A stretch of DNA of 64,000 nt from Arthrobacter sp. EM1. Lineage in GTDB: Bacteria > Actinomycetota > Actinomycetes > Actinomycetales > Micrococcaceae. The DNA lies in NCBI RefSeq assembly GCF_029964055.1, contig NZ_CP124836.1:1984001-2048000 (forward strand), in the 5' to 3' direction. The first letter of the stretch is position 1, and each line of letters begins with the position of its first letter. Positions 35,962 through 43,180 of this stretch are shown here, in pieces. Made by a program: the position numbers and the translations under genes. The notes under the pieces are model-generated. The model was not told the origin of the DNA. It ran no database searches and worked only from the letters and a program-made list of their open reading frames with translations.

Positions 35962-37212
35962 GTGACGCCAGTCACCCAATCGTTGGGAACTCCCATGGAA
36001 ACCACCTCCGTCAAGGCCGGCCTCAAGCCAGCCGCCCGGCGTTCGGCCCTGCTTGGCGCCATGTTCCTGATGGCCACCAGCGCCATCGGCCCGGGCTTCA
36101 TCACCCAGACGACGGCCTTTACCGTCCAGCTCGGCGCCGCCTTTGCCTTCGCGATCCTGGTCTCCATCCTGGTTGACATCGCCGTGCAGGCGAACGTCTG
36201 GCGGATCATTGGCGTCTCGGGCCTGCGGGCCCAGGAGCTCGGCAACAAGGTTCTGCCCGGCGTCGGATGGTTCCTCGCCGCGCTGGTCTTCTTGGGTGGC
36301 ATCGTCTTCAACATTGGCAACATCGCGGGAACAGGGCTCGGGACCAACGCGATGATGGGTGTGGATCCCAAAATCGGCGGGGCGCTGTCCGCCGTCGTGG
36401 CCATTATGATCTTCCTCAGCAAAAGGGCCGGGGTGGCCCTGGACCGGATCGTGGTGATCCTCGGGGCCCTGATGATCCTGATGACGCTGTATGTTGCGGT
36501 GGTTTCCGCCCCGCCTCTGGGTGAGGCGCTCAAGAACACCGTGATGCCGGAGAAGGTCGACTTCCTGGTCATCACCACCCTCATCGGCGGCACCATCGGC
36601 GGCTACATCACGTACGCGGGTGCCCACCGCATGCTTGACACAGGCATCACCGGCGTCGAAAACGTCAAACAAATCACGCAGAGCTCGATCGTCGGAATCC
36701 TGGTCACCTGCGTGATGCGCATCCTGCTGTTCCTGGCGATCTTCGGCGTCGTCGCCGGCGGCGTGGCGCTGACCGGCAGCAACCTGGCAGCTTCGGCATT
36801 CCAGGCAGCAGCCGGCGATATCGGCATGCGCGTCTTCGGCGTCATCCTGTGGGCAGCTTCCATCACCTCCGTGATCGGTGCGGCGTACACCTCGGTCTCC
36901 TTCGTGACGAAGTCCAGCACCAAGGCGCGGACCCGGAACCTGATCACCGTCGGCTTCATCGCTTTCTGCAGCGTCGCCTACCTGCTGATCGGCCAGGCCC
37001 CGCAGCAGCTCCTGATTTTCGCCGGCGCCTTCAACGGCCTTATCCTCCCGGTTGGTTTCGGCGTGCTGTTGTGGGTGGCGTGGCGGCGTCGGGACCTCCT
37101 CCACGGCTACGTCTACCCGAAGGGGCTGCTCATTATGGGAGTGGTGGCCTGGCTGCTGACCCTGTTCCTTGGTTATAGCTCGCTGACCAGCCTGGCGAAG
37201 CTGTGGGGCTAG
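35962..37212 (+). CDS. NRAMP-like transporter of YcsG type
   Basis: 416 residues from GTG 35962 (ATG 35995 is the alternative) and about 11 membrane helices. It starts the fold with [16 protein letters not shown], but the NRAMP metal motif D-P-G-N that should follow in helix 1 is missing, and helix 6 reads [15 protein letters not shown] instead of the M-P-H motif. This points to a substrate other than Mn2+/Fe2+. It is followed 5 bp later by a DUF1445 gene, as ycsG and ycsI lie together in Bacillus next to 5-oxoprolinase genes. Confidence 0.83.
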   Translation: MTPVTQSLGTPMETTSVKAGLKPAARRSALLGAMFLMATSAIGPGFITQTTAFTVQLGAAFAFAILVSILVDIAVQANVWRIIGVSGLRAQELGNKVLPGVGWFLAALVFLGGIVFNIGNIAGTGLGTNAMMGVDPKIGGALSAVVAIMIFLSKRAGVALDRIVVILGALMILMTLYVAVVSAPPLGEALKNTVMPEKVDFLVITTLIGGTIGGYITYAGAHRMLDTGITGVENVKQITQSSIVGILVTCVMRILLFLAIFGVVAGGVALTGSNLAASAFQAAAGDIGMRVFGVILWAASITSVIGAAYTSVSFVTKSSTKARTRNLITVGFIAFCSVAYLLIGQAPQQLLIFAGAFNGLILPVGFGVLLWVAWRRRDLLHGYVYPKGLLIMGVVAWLLTLFLGYSSLTSLAKLWG

Positions 37213-37217
37213 AACCC

Positions 37218-38045
37218 ATGATCTCTACTCCGGTCAATCCGCGGTCCGCCGTCGTCCCTCCTGAAAACCCGGCTGGCCTGCTCCCGGCGGCGGCACGGTC
37301 CCTGTTCCGCGCCGGCCTCGTGACTCCCACCTCCGGCTGGAGCAGCGGCTACGCGCAGGCCAATCTGATAATTGTTCCCAAGGCGCAGGCGTTCGACGTG
37401 CTGCTGTTTGCCCAACGCAACCCTAAGCCGTGCCCTATCCTGGGCGTCCTGGACGCCGGGACGACCTCCGGAGCGCTGCTCGCCGGCGGCGATATCCGCA
37501 CCGATGTGCCCAAGTACGTGGTGTACAAGGACGGCGTGAAGGTCGACGAGCCGACCGACATCACGGATCACTGGCGCGATGACCTCGTTACGTTCATTGT
37601 GGGGTGCAGCTTTACCTTCGAATCTGCCCTGCAGGACAACGGCATCCGGGTGGCGCATATCGACCAGGGCACGAACGTGCCCATGTACCGGACGTCCGTT
37701 CGCTGCGACCCGGCCGGCACCATGGCCGGGCCGTTGGTGGTCTCCATGCGCCCCATGCCGGCATCCCAGGTGGCGGACGCCGTTCGTATCACCTCCCGCT
37801 ATCCGGCCGTGCACGGCGCCCCGGTCCATATCGGCAACCCCGCAGAACTTGGCATCGCTGATCTGGGCCGGCCGGACTTCGGAGACCCGGTCCGCATCCC
37901 GGACGGCCAGGTGCCGGTATTCTGGGCGTGCGGGGTAACTCCGCAGGCAGCCGTGATGGAATCAAAACCTGCACTGGCCATTGGACATGCTCCGGGGCAC
38001 ATGCTCATTACGGACGCACGAGATACGTCCTACCAGGTCCCGTAG
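37218..38045 (+). CDS. DUF1445 family putative hydro-lyase (YcsI-like)
   Basis: 275 residues from ATG 37218. Family segments are clear: [16 protein letters not shown] at the N-terminus, [21 protein letters not shown] and the closing [12 protein letters not shown] with T-P-G-H-like A-P-G-H-M-L-I-T-D. Members are annotated as hydro-lyases or D-glutamate cyclases. It probably acts on the solute imported by the gene upstream. The usual pxpABC partners are not in the window. Confidence 0.9.
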   Translation: MISTPVNPRSAVVPPENPAGLLPAAARSLFRAGLVTPTSGWSSGYAQANLIIVPKAQAFDVLLFAQRNPKPCPILGVLDAGTTSGALLAGGDIRTDVPKYVVYKDGVKVDEPTDITDHWRDDLVTFIVGCSFTFESALQDNGIRVAHIDQGTNVPMYRTSVRCDPAGTMAGPLVVSMRPMPASQVADAVRITSRYPAVHGAPVHIGNPAELGIADLGRPDFGDPVRIPDGQVPVFWACGVTPQAAVMESKPALAIGHAPGHMLITDARDTSYQVP

Positions 38046-38054
38046 GCCAGCGGA

Positions 38055-38082
38055 CTACGAGCTACGAGCTCCGAGCTCCGAG
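38055..38082. repeat. 7-bp tandem repeat, four units
   Basis: CTACGAG twice then CTCCGAG twice, directly after the DUF1445 gene. Confidence 0.85.
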
Positions 38083-38286
38083 CTGGACTGTTGACGGCGG
38101 TCCGCCGGAATCCCAATTCTCCCGAGGGCCGCTGGGCTCAGCGTTCAAACTCGCCTGGCCGCAATTCACGCTGATGATCGCGTAGCTACGATTCGCCGAG
38201 CGCAATGTCATCGCCGGGTTCTGCTAGTCCAGAACTTGAAGTGCCAGAACTTGCAGTGATCGGAGGTTGTGGCCTGTTTCCTTGGC

Positions 38287-38330
38287 CTGGGAAGTTACGT
38301 CTGGGAAGTAGACGTCTGGGAAGTAGACGT
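38287..38330. repeat. 15-bp tandem repeat, three units
   Basis: CTGGGAAGTTACGT (14 bp) then two exact copies of CTGGGAAGTAGACGT. Confidence 0.85.
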
Positions 38331-38555
38331 CTGGGCGAAGAGCCGTGCCGAAGCCCGCGATGCCGCGCCTCGTTCATCCGAAGCCGTCTGCACGCAATGT
38401 CGACACTCGTCTGCACGACCCACGATGTGTCCGTGCCGGGAGCCTTGGGTTCTTGCGGGCACCGTCGTCGCTTTGGGCGCGCAACGCTTCGCAGGTGGCG
38501 CGCTTATCCAAGGTGCTATCGATTACGATGACGCGCATCTCGCCAGTGTGAAGCA

Positions 38556-38978
38556 TCAGTTGATGATTTCGCCCTGCTCGCTCGAGAGCAGCACCGATAG
38601 CCGTTCCCGCCACGTCTGCAGCTGTTCGGGTGTCAGTCTGGCCCACTCGGTGATCTCGCCGCAAATCCGCAACGGGTCTCTGCTCCGGTACGACAGGGTG
38701 GGGTTACCAGGGAACTTCTTGTCGGTCACGTTGGGGTCGTCCTCGAACGCTCCGGTGGGCTCGACCACATACACCCGTGGAGTCGTCGCGCCCTCTGCAA
38801 GTTCCGCGGCGATTTCCGCTGCGAGGCCGGCGCCGTCGGCACGAGCTGTGAAGTAGATATGGTTCATCACAATCTCGGGGCGGTAGTTCGATCGGTTGCC
38901 CGATGTGAGCAAATCGCCCACCTTCAAATCCGCGACCGTGCCATGGAAAAAAGGGCCCTCTTCGAGCGGTCTGGACAC
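38556..38978 (-). CDS. arr: Rifampin ADP-ribosyltransferase (Arr)
   Basis: 140 residues from GTG 38978, which has AAGGAG five bases upstream; ATG 38999 is a weaker start. Arr landmarks are P-F-F-H-G-T at the N-terminus, K-V-G-D-L-L-T-S-G, M-N-H-I-Y-F-T-A, V-Y-V-V-E-P-T-G-A-F-E-D-D-P-N-V-T-D, K-K-F-P-G-N-P-T-L-S-Y-R-S and the final G-E-I-I-N. Length matches known Arr proteins (about 140). The enzyme moves ADP-ribose from NAD+ to rifamycins and inactivates them. It is a single gene beside gene remnants at the edge of the accessory region. Confidence 0.94.
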   Translation of the reverse strand: MSRPLEEGPFFHGTVADLKVGDLLTSGNRSNYRPEIVMNHIYFTARADGAGLAAEIAAELAEGATTPRVYVVEPTGAFEDDPNVTDKKFPGNPTLSYRSRDPLRICGEITEWARLTPEQLQTWRERLSVLLSSEQGEIIN

Positions 38979-39237
38979 CTGGACTCCTTCTGTTGGCATA
39001 CTCAACTCCGCGAGTATGCCACGTCAGCAGTCCCTTGCCGCAAGTCCCCCTTAGCGCTTTATCCTGAGAGTAGTGGAGGTACAACCTGCATTGCAGCGAG
39101 GAGCACTACTCCGCAGAAGATGTTTGCTTAGCGCGAGGTCAGGACGCCGTATTGGCGCCACACGGCGACACGCACGCACGAGGACGATCGGCAAGGAATC
39201 GCTCACCGGACACAAGGATCCCGGACGTTTGATGATC

Positions 39238-39379
39238 TCAGCGGACAAGCACCGAATCCGAGATCTGTTGCGCGGCTTGTTCCGGCGTGCGGTATGGGGT
39301 GTCGATGACCTCGGCTTCATCATGCAGCCAGGTTTGAGCTGCCTGGGCGTCCGGTTCCAGGTACGCGAAGCAGAATGTT
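39238..39379 (-). pseudogene. C-terminal remnant of an unrecognised gene
   Basis: On the minus strand a frame ends AQAAQTWLHDEAEVIDT and TPEQAAQQISDSVLVR before a stop. The D-E-A-E-V-I-D-T and P-E-Q-A-A-Q-Q-I pattern recalls the end of P-loop nucleotide kinases, but the P-loop is absent. Its upstream side is fused, out of frame, to a lipoprotein gene start. No start codon of its own is visible. Confidence 0.4.
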
Positions 39380-39553
39380 GACGGGGCGAGGTGCGACCGC
39401 CACTGCGGCGGCGGAGGGGGCAGCCAACGACGGCGCCTCCGCCGCGGTCACGTCGCTGGCTTCCTTGGTTCCACCGGAGCAGGACCCCAGTGCACTGCCG
39501 AGCAGCAGCACGCCGGCGGGGATGAGGAAGCGCTTCATCTTGAAGAACGGCTT
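39380..39553 (-). pseudogene. Truncated copy of the lipoprotein gene start (paralogue of 41596-42267)
   Basis: Minus-strand M-K-R-F-L-I-P-A-G-V-L-L-L-G-S-A-L-G-S-C-S followed by GGTKEASD is nearly identical to the lipobox region of the DUF4352-type lipoprotein at 41596-42267. DNA identity also covers the CCGTTCTTCAA just before it. The copy stops after about 50 codons, where it runs into unrelated remnant sequence, and lacks the whole folded domain. Confidence 0.65.
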
Positions 39554-39561
39554 AGTGTGCG

Positions 39562-40240
39562 GTTAGCAAGGTGGTAACAAGCCTTTCTGCTGACGTCCGT
39601 GCATCGTTTCCCTACGCCTCGGGCTTCTCGCCACGGAACCCCCGCTTCATGAAGTCCTTCGCTCAGGAGTGGCCGGACTTCCCAATGTTGCATCAGCCTG
39701 TTGCAACATTGCCTTGGGGCCACAACGTCATTCTTGTGGACAAGCTCGGCGACGCTGAGACCCGGCTCTGGTACGCAAGGTCCGCCGTCGACAACGGTGC
39801 TCCCGGAATGTTCTGTCTCATCACATTGAGACCAGACTCGACGAGCGCACGGGTAATGCCGTCACCAACTTTACGCAGACTTTGCCGCCAGCTGAGTCGG
39901 ACCTAGCCCAGCAGGCATTCAAGGACCCTTACGTCTTTGACTTCCTGTCGCTGACAGGCCAGCAGAATGAGCGTGGGTTAGAGGATCAGCTGATTGGCCA
40001 CGTGGAGAAGTTCCTCCTGGAAGTTGGCCAGGGTTTCGCCTTTGTGGGACGCCAGTTGCAATTGATAATCAGCGGTGATGAATTCTTTGCCGATCTGCTC
40101 TTCTACAAGTTCAAGCTCAGGTGCTTTGTGGTGGTCGAACTGAAGGCAACGGCGTTCAAGCCGGAGTATGTGGGCCAGATCAATATGTACATGTCTGCGG
40201 TGGACGATCTGCTGGGCCATGCGGAGGACAAACCCACCGG
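39562..40240 (+). pseudogene. DUF1016 (PDDEXK, YhcG-like) nuclease gene, broken copy 1
   Basis: The frame from 39562 encodes SKVVTSLSADVR, then S-P-R-N-P-R-F-M-K-S-F-A and T-L-P-W-G-H-N and breaks near 39800. The next frame continues LAQQAFKDPYVFDFL, G-F-A-F-V-G-R-Q and the nuclease core C-F-V-V-V-E-L-K-A-T-A-F-K-P-E-Y. After D-K-P-T at about 40240 homology stops. The N-terminal 60 or so residues are also missing. Truncated at both ends and frameshifted, it cannot make a working enzyme. A second broken copy lies at 48147-49211. Confidence 0.85.
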
Positions 40241-40333
40241 ATTCAACTCAAGCCGCTCATCTTTTTGTCCTGCCTTGAACAACTGCCCGGTGTGCGGCCC
40301 ATGGAACTGCTTTTGAGATCTGGTCGTCGTGAT

Positions 40334-40894
40334 TCAGACGCCCGATTCGCTGAATGCGCCGACGATAATCGTTTCGAAGGCCTCGCGCGTACGACGATTC
40401 TCCACATTCTCGGCGACGCGAGGGGCAAGTTCGGCATGCATTTCCTGAATCGCCATATGGAGGTCGTCGCTGCCGGGGTCAAGGCTTCGGTACGGCTCCG
40501 CGTGGACGTCCATATTGATGAATTCTGCGAGTAGTGCTTCCGTCAACACCTGGAGTACCAGGACGGCTGCCTGCGCTCCGAACTCGGCCTCGATCCTTGC
40601 AGCGGCAAGGCCGGGTCCCTCACCCGCGGACAGAGTTGCCAAGCCGTCACTCAGAGGAAGGGCTTCGACCTCACAAGGGCTCAGACCCGAATCCTCCACA
40701 GGAAGGGAGAGCTGCCCAACGCAGTGCCGCCAGTCCGCGGTATACGTCAGCCCGTCCTGATCGACGCCCGCAACGACGACCGGATACATACTCAGCTCCA
40801 GCATCGGCAGACCGTGCTCATCTACTCCGGCGACGACGAGTTCCATCGCGAAGCTGCCGTCAACGTGCAGGTGGTTCTCTTCGTACATGTTCAT
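40334..40894 (-). CDS. Hypothetical protein
   Basis: 186 residues from ATG 40894 with AAAGG upstream. It is acidic and soluble, with a strand-rich first half (GSFAMELVVAGVDEHGLPMLELSMYPVVVAGVDQDGL, where V-V-A-G-V-D occurs twice) and a helical second half (IEAEFGAQAAVLVLQVLTEALLAEFINMDVHAEP). No family is recognised. GC is lower than in neighbours, fitting the accessory region. Confidence 0.6.
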   Translation of the reverse strand: MNMYEENHLHVDGSFAMELVVAGVDEHGLPMLELSMYPVVVAGVDQDGLTYTADWRHCVGQLSLPVEDSGLSPCEVEALPLSDGLATLSAGEGPGLAAARIEAEFGAQAAVLVLQVLTEALLAEFINMDVHAEPYRSLDPGSDDLHMAIQEMHAELAPRVAENVENRRTREAFETIIVGAFSESGV

Positions 40895-40933
40895 GGTTTT
40901 GACCTTTTATAGGTTCGGAGTGGCTTGAGACGC

Positions 40934-40973
40934 GAGAAGACCCCCGCCGGCGATGCCGTGCGGAGGTCTTCTC
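40934..40973. other. Long-stem inverted repeat before the hypothetical gene
   Basis: GAGAAGACC (40934-40942) pairs perfectly with GGTCTTCTC (40965-40973) and the loop adds further GC pairing. It lies 40 bp upstream of the minus-strand hypothetical gene, so it may be a leader structure or the terminator of the DUF898-like gene upstream (41105). Confidence 0.4.
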
Positions 40974-41104
40974 CTGATGATGCGATTGTGTTCCGCATTG
41001 CGCTACAAATGCAAGAAAGCTTGTCTAAGACAGTCTCAATGTGGTGCAACTTCCGTTTCACCGTCAAGCCACGCAGGGGCCGCGCCCCGGGAAACACATA
41101 CTGA

Positions 41105-41503
41105 CTAAGCGAAGACGGTCTTTTCGACCTTCCACTGCATCAGTCGCGGGTAGACCCAGAAGGTGTAGATGCCCAGCGTGATGATGCTCAGGAGCGACCA
41201 TTTGATCCACAGTCCGAAGATGCCCCACCCGGTGCCGACGAAGAGGAGCTGCCGGCCGTGAAGATAGGTGTTCTTGGCCCGCCATCGCTCCACGAGGACA
41301 AGGGCGAACGGGTAGCAGATTCCAATGGTGCAGATCGTAATCAGCACGCCGAGAATCTGGGTGCCGAACCAGGATGCGGCCCCGCCACGGAACTGATAGA
41401 TCTGGGCCACAGGGACGGCCCCGGCGCCGCTGGCCACTATGGTTCCGGCGTCTGCGGCGGGCATTTGCCCAGATGGCGAAACGTGCTCTTTGTTGATGCT
41501 CAA
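41105..41503 (-). CDS. DUF898-like membrane protein
   Basis: 132 residues from TTG 41503, which has GGGGGA six bases upstream; a GTG-type start at 41596 would overlap the lipoprotein stop. Two to three membrane helices: LGVLITICTIGICYPFALVLV, then IFGLWIKWSLLSIITLGIYTFWVYPRLMQW. The R-W-R-A-K-N-T-Y-L-H-G-R-Q-L and the T-L-G-I-Y-x-F-W segment are typical of the DUF898/YjgN family. Function unknown. It follows the lipoprotein gene and may be in the same operon. Confidence 0.75.
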   Translation of the reverse strand: MSINKEHVSPSGQMPAADAGTIVASGAGAVPVAQIYQFRGGAASWFGTQILGVLITICTIGICYPFALVLVERWRAKNTYLHGRQLLFVGTGWGIFGLWIKWSLLSIITLGIYTFWVYPRLMQWKVEKTVFA

Positions 41504-41595
41504 GGAATCCCCCAATTGATAACGCGAAAGTGAACAGTTGAACTGTAAGGGTCGAGAGGGAGCCGGGCACCCCCGGACACGGCTCCACAGTTGCA

Positions 41596-42267
41596 CTACC
41601 CCGGGATCTGGATCCGTGCGGCTTCCTGCATCAGCGGGGTGGAGATCATCACGGTCGAAGCACCGGCCGCGGTGTCGAAGGCAATGAATCCCCGGGTCTT
41701 GTCACCCGGCAGAACGTCGCCGGAACCAAGCTGGTTGTCCGCGAAGAGGTTCAGATCGGCTTTTCGCCCGTTGGAGTCCTTGGCCGAGAAGTAGAACGGG
41801 TTGGAGCTGGTTTTGCCCGTCTCCGTTTCCCACAGGACGTCCAGGAGCAGGTAGCTTCCACTCTTGGGTGCCGCCGCGAAGGCAGTGGTGGTGACAGCGT
41901 CAGTGCGGACGGCAGAGACAATCGTGATCTTCGCGACGTTGCCGTTGCCCATCTTGACGCTGAACGGAGCGCCGACGGCGGGTCCGGCAGGCGCCGCCGG
42001 TGGAGCAGGTGGAGCAACAGGGGCGGCCGGCGTTGCGGCCGGCGCAGCAGCTGCCGAAGAAGCAGGTGCTGCTGCCGCAGGAGCTGAGGTCGCGGCCGCC
42101 GGCGAGGCATCGCTGGCCTGCTTGGAGCCCCCGGAGCACGAGCCCAGGGCCATGCCCAGCACCAGGACTCCGGCGGGGATAAGGAAACGCTTCTTTTTGA
42201 AGAACGGCCGCGGCTGAGGCGCTGCAAGCGCAGTGGTCAAGGGCTGTTCCGAAAGTTCGTGGGACAT
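41596..42267 (-). CDS. Lipoprotein with DUF4352-like domain
   Basis: 223 residues from ATG 42267 with GGAAAGG upstream. After a short cytoplasmic start comes a signal helix F-L-I-P-A-G-V-L-V-L-G-M-A-L-G-S-C-S-G with a lipobox Cys, then an Ala/Pro linker (about 60-95) and an immunoglobulin-like domain (VAKITIVSAVRTD... SYLLLDVLWETETGKTSSNPFYFSAKDSNG... PGDKTRGFIAFDT). That domain pattern matches DUF4352 or related telokin-like lipoproteins. A truncated paralogue lies at 39380-39553. Confidence 0.82.
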   Translation of the reverse strand: MSHELSEQPLTTALAAPQPRPFFKKKRFLIPAGVLVLGMALGSCSGGSKQASDASPAAATSAPAAAAPASSAAAAPAATPAAPVAPPAPPAAPAGPAVGAPFSVKMGNGNVAKITIVSAVRTDAVTTTAFAAAPKSGSYLLLDVLWETETGKTSSNPFYFSAKDSNGRKADLNLFADNQLGSGDVLPGDKTRGFIAFDTAAGASTVMISTPLMQEAARIQIPG

Positions 42268-42312
42268 GTGGTGCCTTTCCAAGGTGAATGAATGATGCGA
42301 GGCGTGGAACTG

Positions 42313-42945
42313 TTACTGCTTTTCCCATTTGCCGCAGCGGCTGGACTTGAAGTCCTGCCCGCCGGAGAGCGCCACTGAGGGCCGGCCGCCGCCGGGGAGA
42401 TCGTTGTCGATAATGGTGCTGCCGTTGCTTCCGGTCGCGTAGATGCCCCAGTAGCAGGAGGAGCCGACGTCGGCAGTGGCCCGGTAAGTGCCGGCCTCAA
42501 GGTCCTTGCCGACCGTCCAGGTGCCGTCGGCGATGGTGTTGGCCGCCTTGGTCTTCTCGGCGCCGGTCACCGCATCTTCGCGTATTTTGACGGCCGTATC
42601 GGCGGTTTTGACGGCCGCATCTGCCTTGCCAACCTCAAATTCCCTGGCCGTGAGCTTCGCTTCGCGGGCGGCATTGCCGTTCTGAAGGGTGTCGTACTTC
42701 GACTTCATCGACTGGTAGTCGGTCTGAGCCGAGTCGCGCTCAGACTTCGCAGCGGCTTCCTCCCCCGCCAGCGCCAGGTAGGCGTCGCTGGACCTCGGGT
42801 CAGGCAGCGTCGTGCCGAGCACCGTTCCGCCGGCCAGGAGCGCGATGGCGGCGACAGCCAGCAGGGCCCGCTTCTTGCGCGCCGGCTTCAACTTCCCCAG
42901 GAACGGCGTCTCGTCCGTTCCGTGGCCCGTGACGGAGTTCAACAT
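42313..42945 (-). CDS. Membrane-anchored coiled-coil protein with a C-terminal Cys-containing domain
   Basis: 210 residues. One membrane helix at about 26-46 (ALLAVAAIALLAGGTVLGTTL) is followed by a charged coiled coil (about 60-130) and a small domain with G-T-W-T-V-G-K-D-L-E-A-G-T-Y-R-A, S-S-C-Y-W-G-I-Y and S-R-C-G-K-W. The two Cys probably form a disulfide outside the membrane. No family name is recalled. It is first in a minus-strand group with the lipoprotein and DUF898-like genes. Confidence 0.7.
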   Translation of the reverse strand: MLNSVTGHGTDETPFLGKLKPARKKRALLAVAAIALLAGGTVLGTTLPDPRSSDAYLALAGEEAAAKSERDSAQTDYQSMKSKYDTLQNGNAAREAKLTAREFEVGKADAAVKTADTAVKIREDAVTGAEKTKAANTIADGTWTVGKDLEAGTYRATADVGSSCYWGIYATGSNGSTIIDNDLPGGGRPSVALSGGQDFKSSRCGKWEKQ

Positions 42946-43180
42946 GATCTCGTCCTCTCTTTGCTGTAGCTACTGAGCGGCGGCGGGATACCGGTCCCCC
43001 AATGCGTGGTTCCCCGCCGCCGTCGCAGCATCGGAGGATTCCCTCGGCGCTGCAGAACCGAAGCTACGGCGGCCCTGCACCGGCACGACGAAAGACCACT
43101 GATAACCCCCCTTATCAGCACTCCAGCAGGAATGTCACCACATCCCGTTAGGCTTGGGGCGACGTCGTAAGGAGGCGCAC

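Larger units (their letters stand above)
38046..38555. other. 510-bp gene-poor stretch with two short tandem repeats
   Basis: I see no supportable gene. It contains four 7-bp units CTACGAG/CTCCGAG (38055-38082) and about three 14-15 bp units CTGGGAAGTAGACGT (38287-38330). The base composition is less GC-rich at third positions in all frames than the neighbours. It marks the left side of the accessory region. Confidence 0.6.

Noticed and set aside
38287..38330. Tandem repeats considered as a CRISPR array
   Set aside because: Units are contiguous with no spacers and no cas genes are present.
38269..38856. Plus-strand 195-codon frame crossing the 15-bp repeats and arr
   Set aside because: Its second half is antisense to arr and its first half comes from tandem repeats; no motif or ribosome site.
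39051..39323. 90-codon minus-strand frame rich in Arg and Ser
   Set aside because: No motif, unusual composition, and it overlaps the remnant that does show protein-like sequence in another frame.
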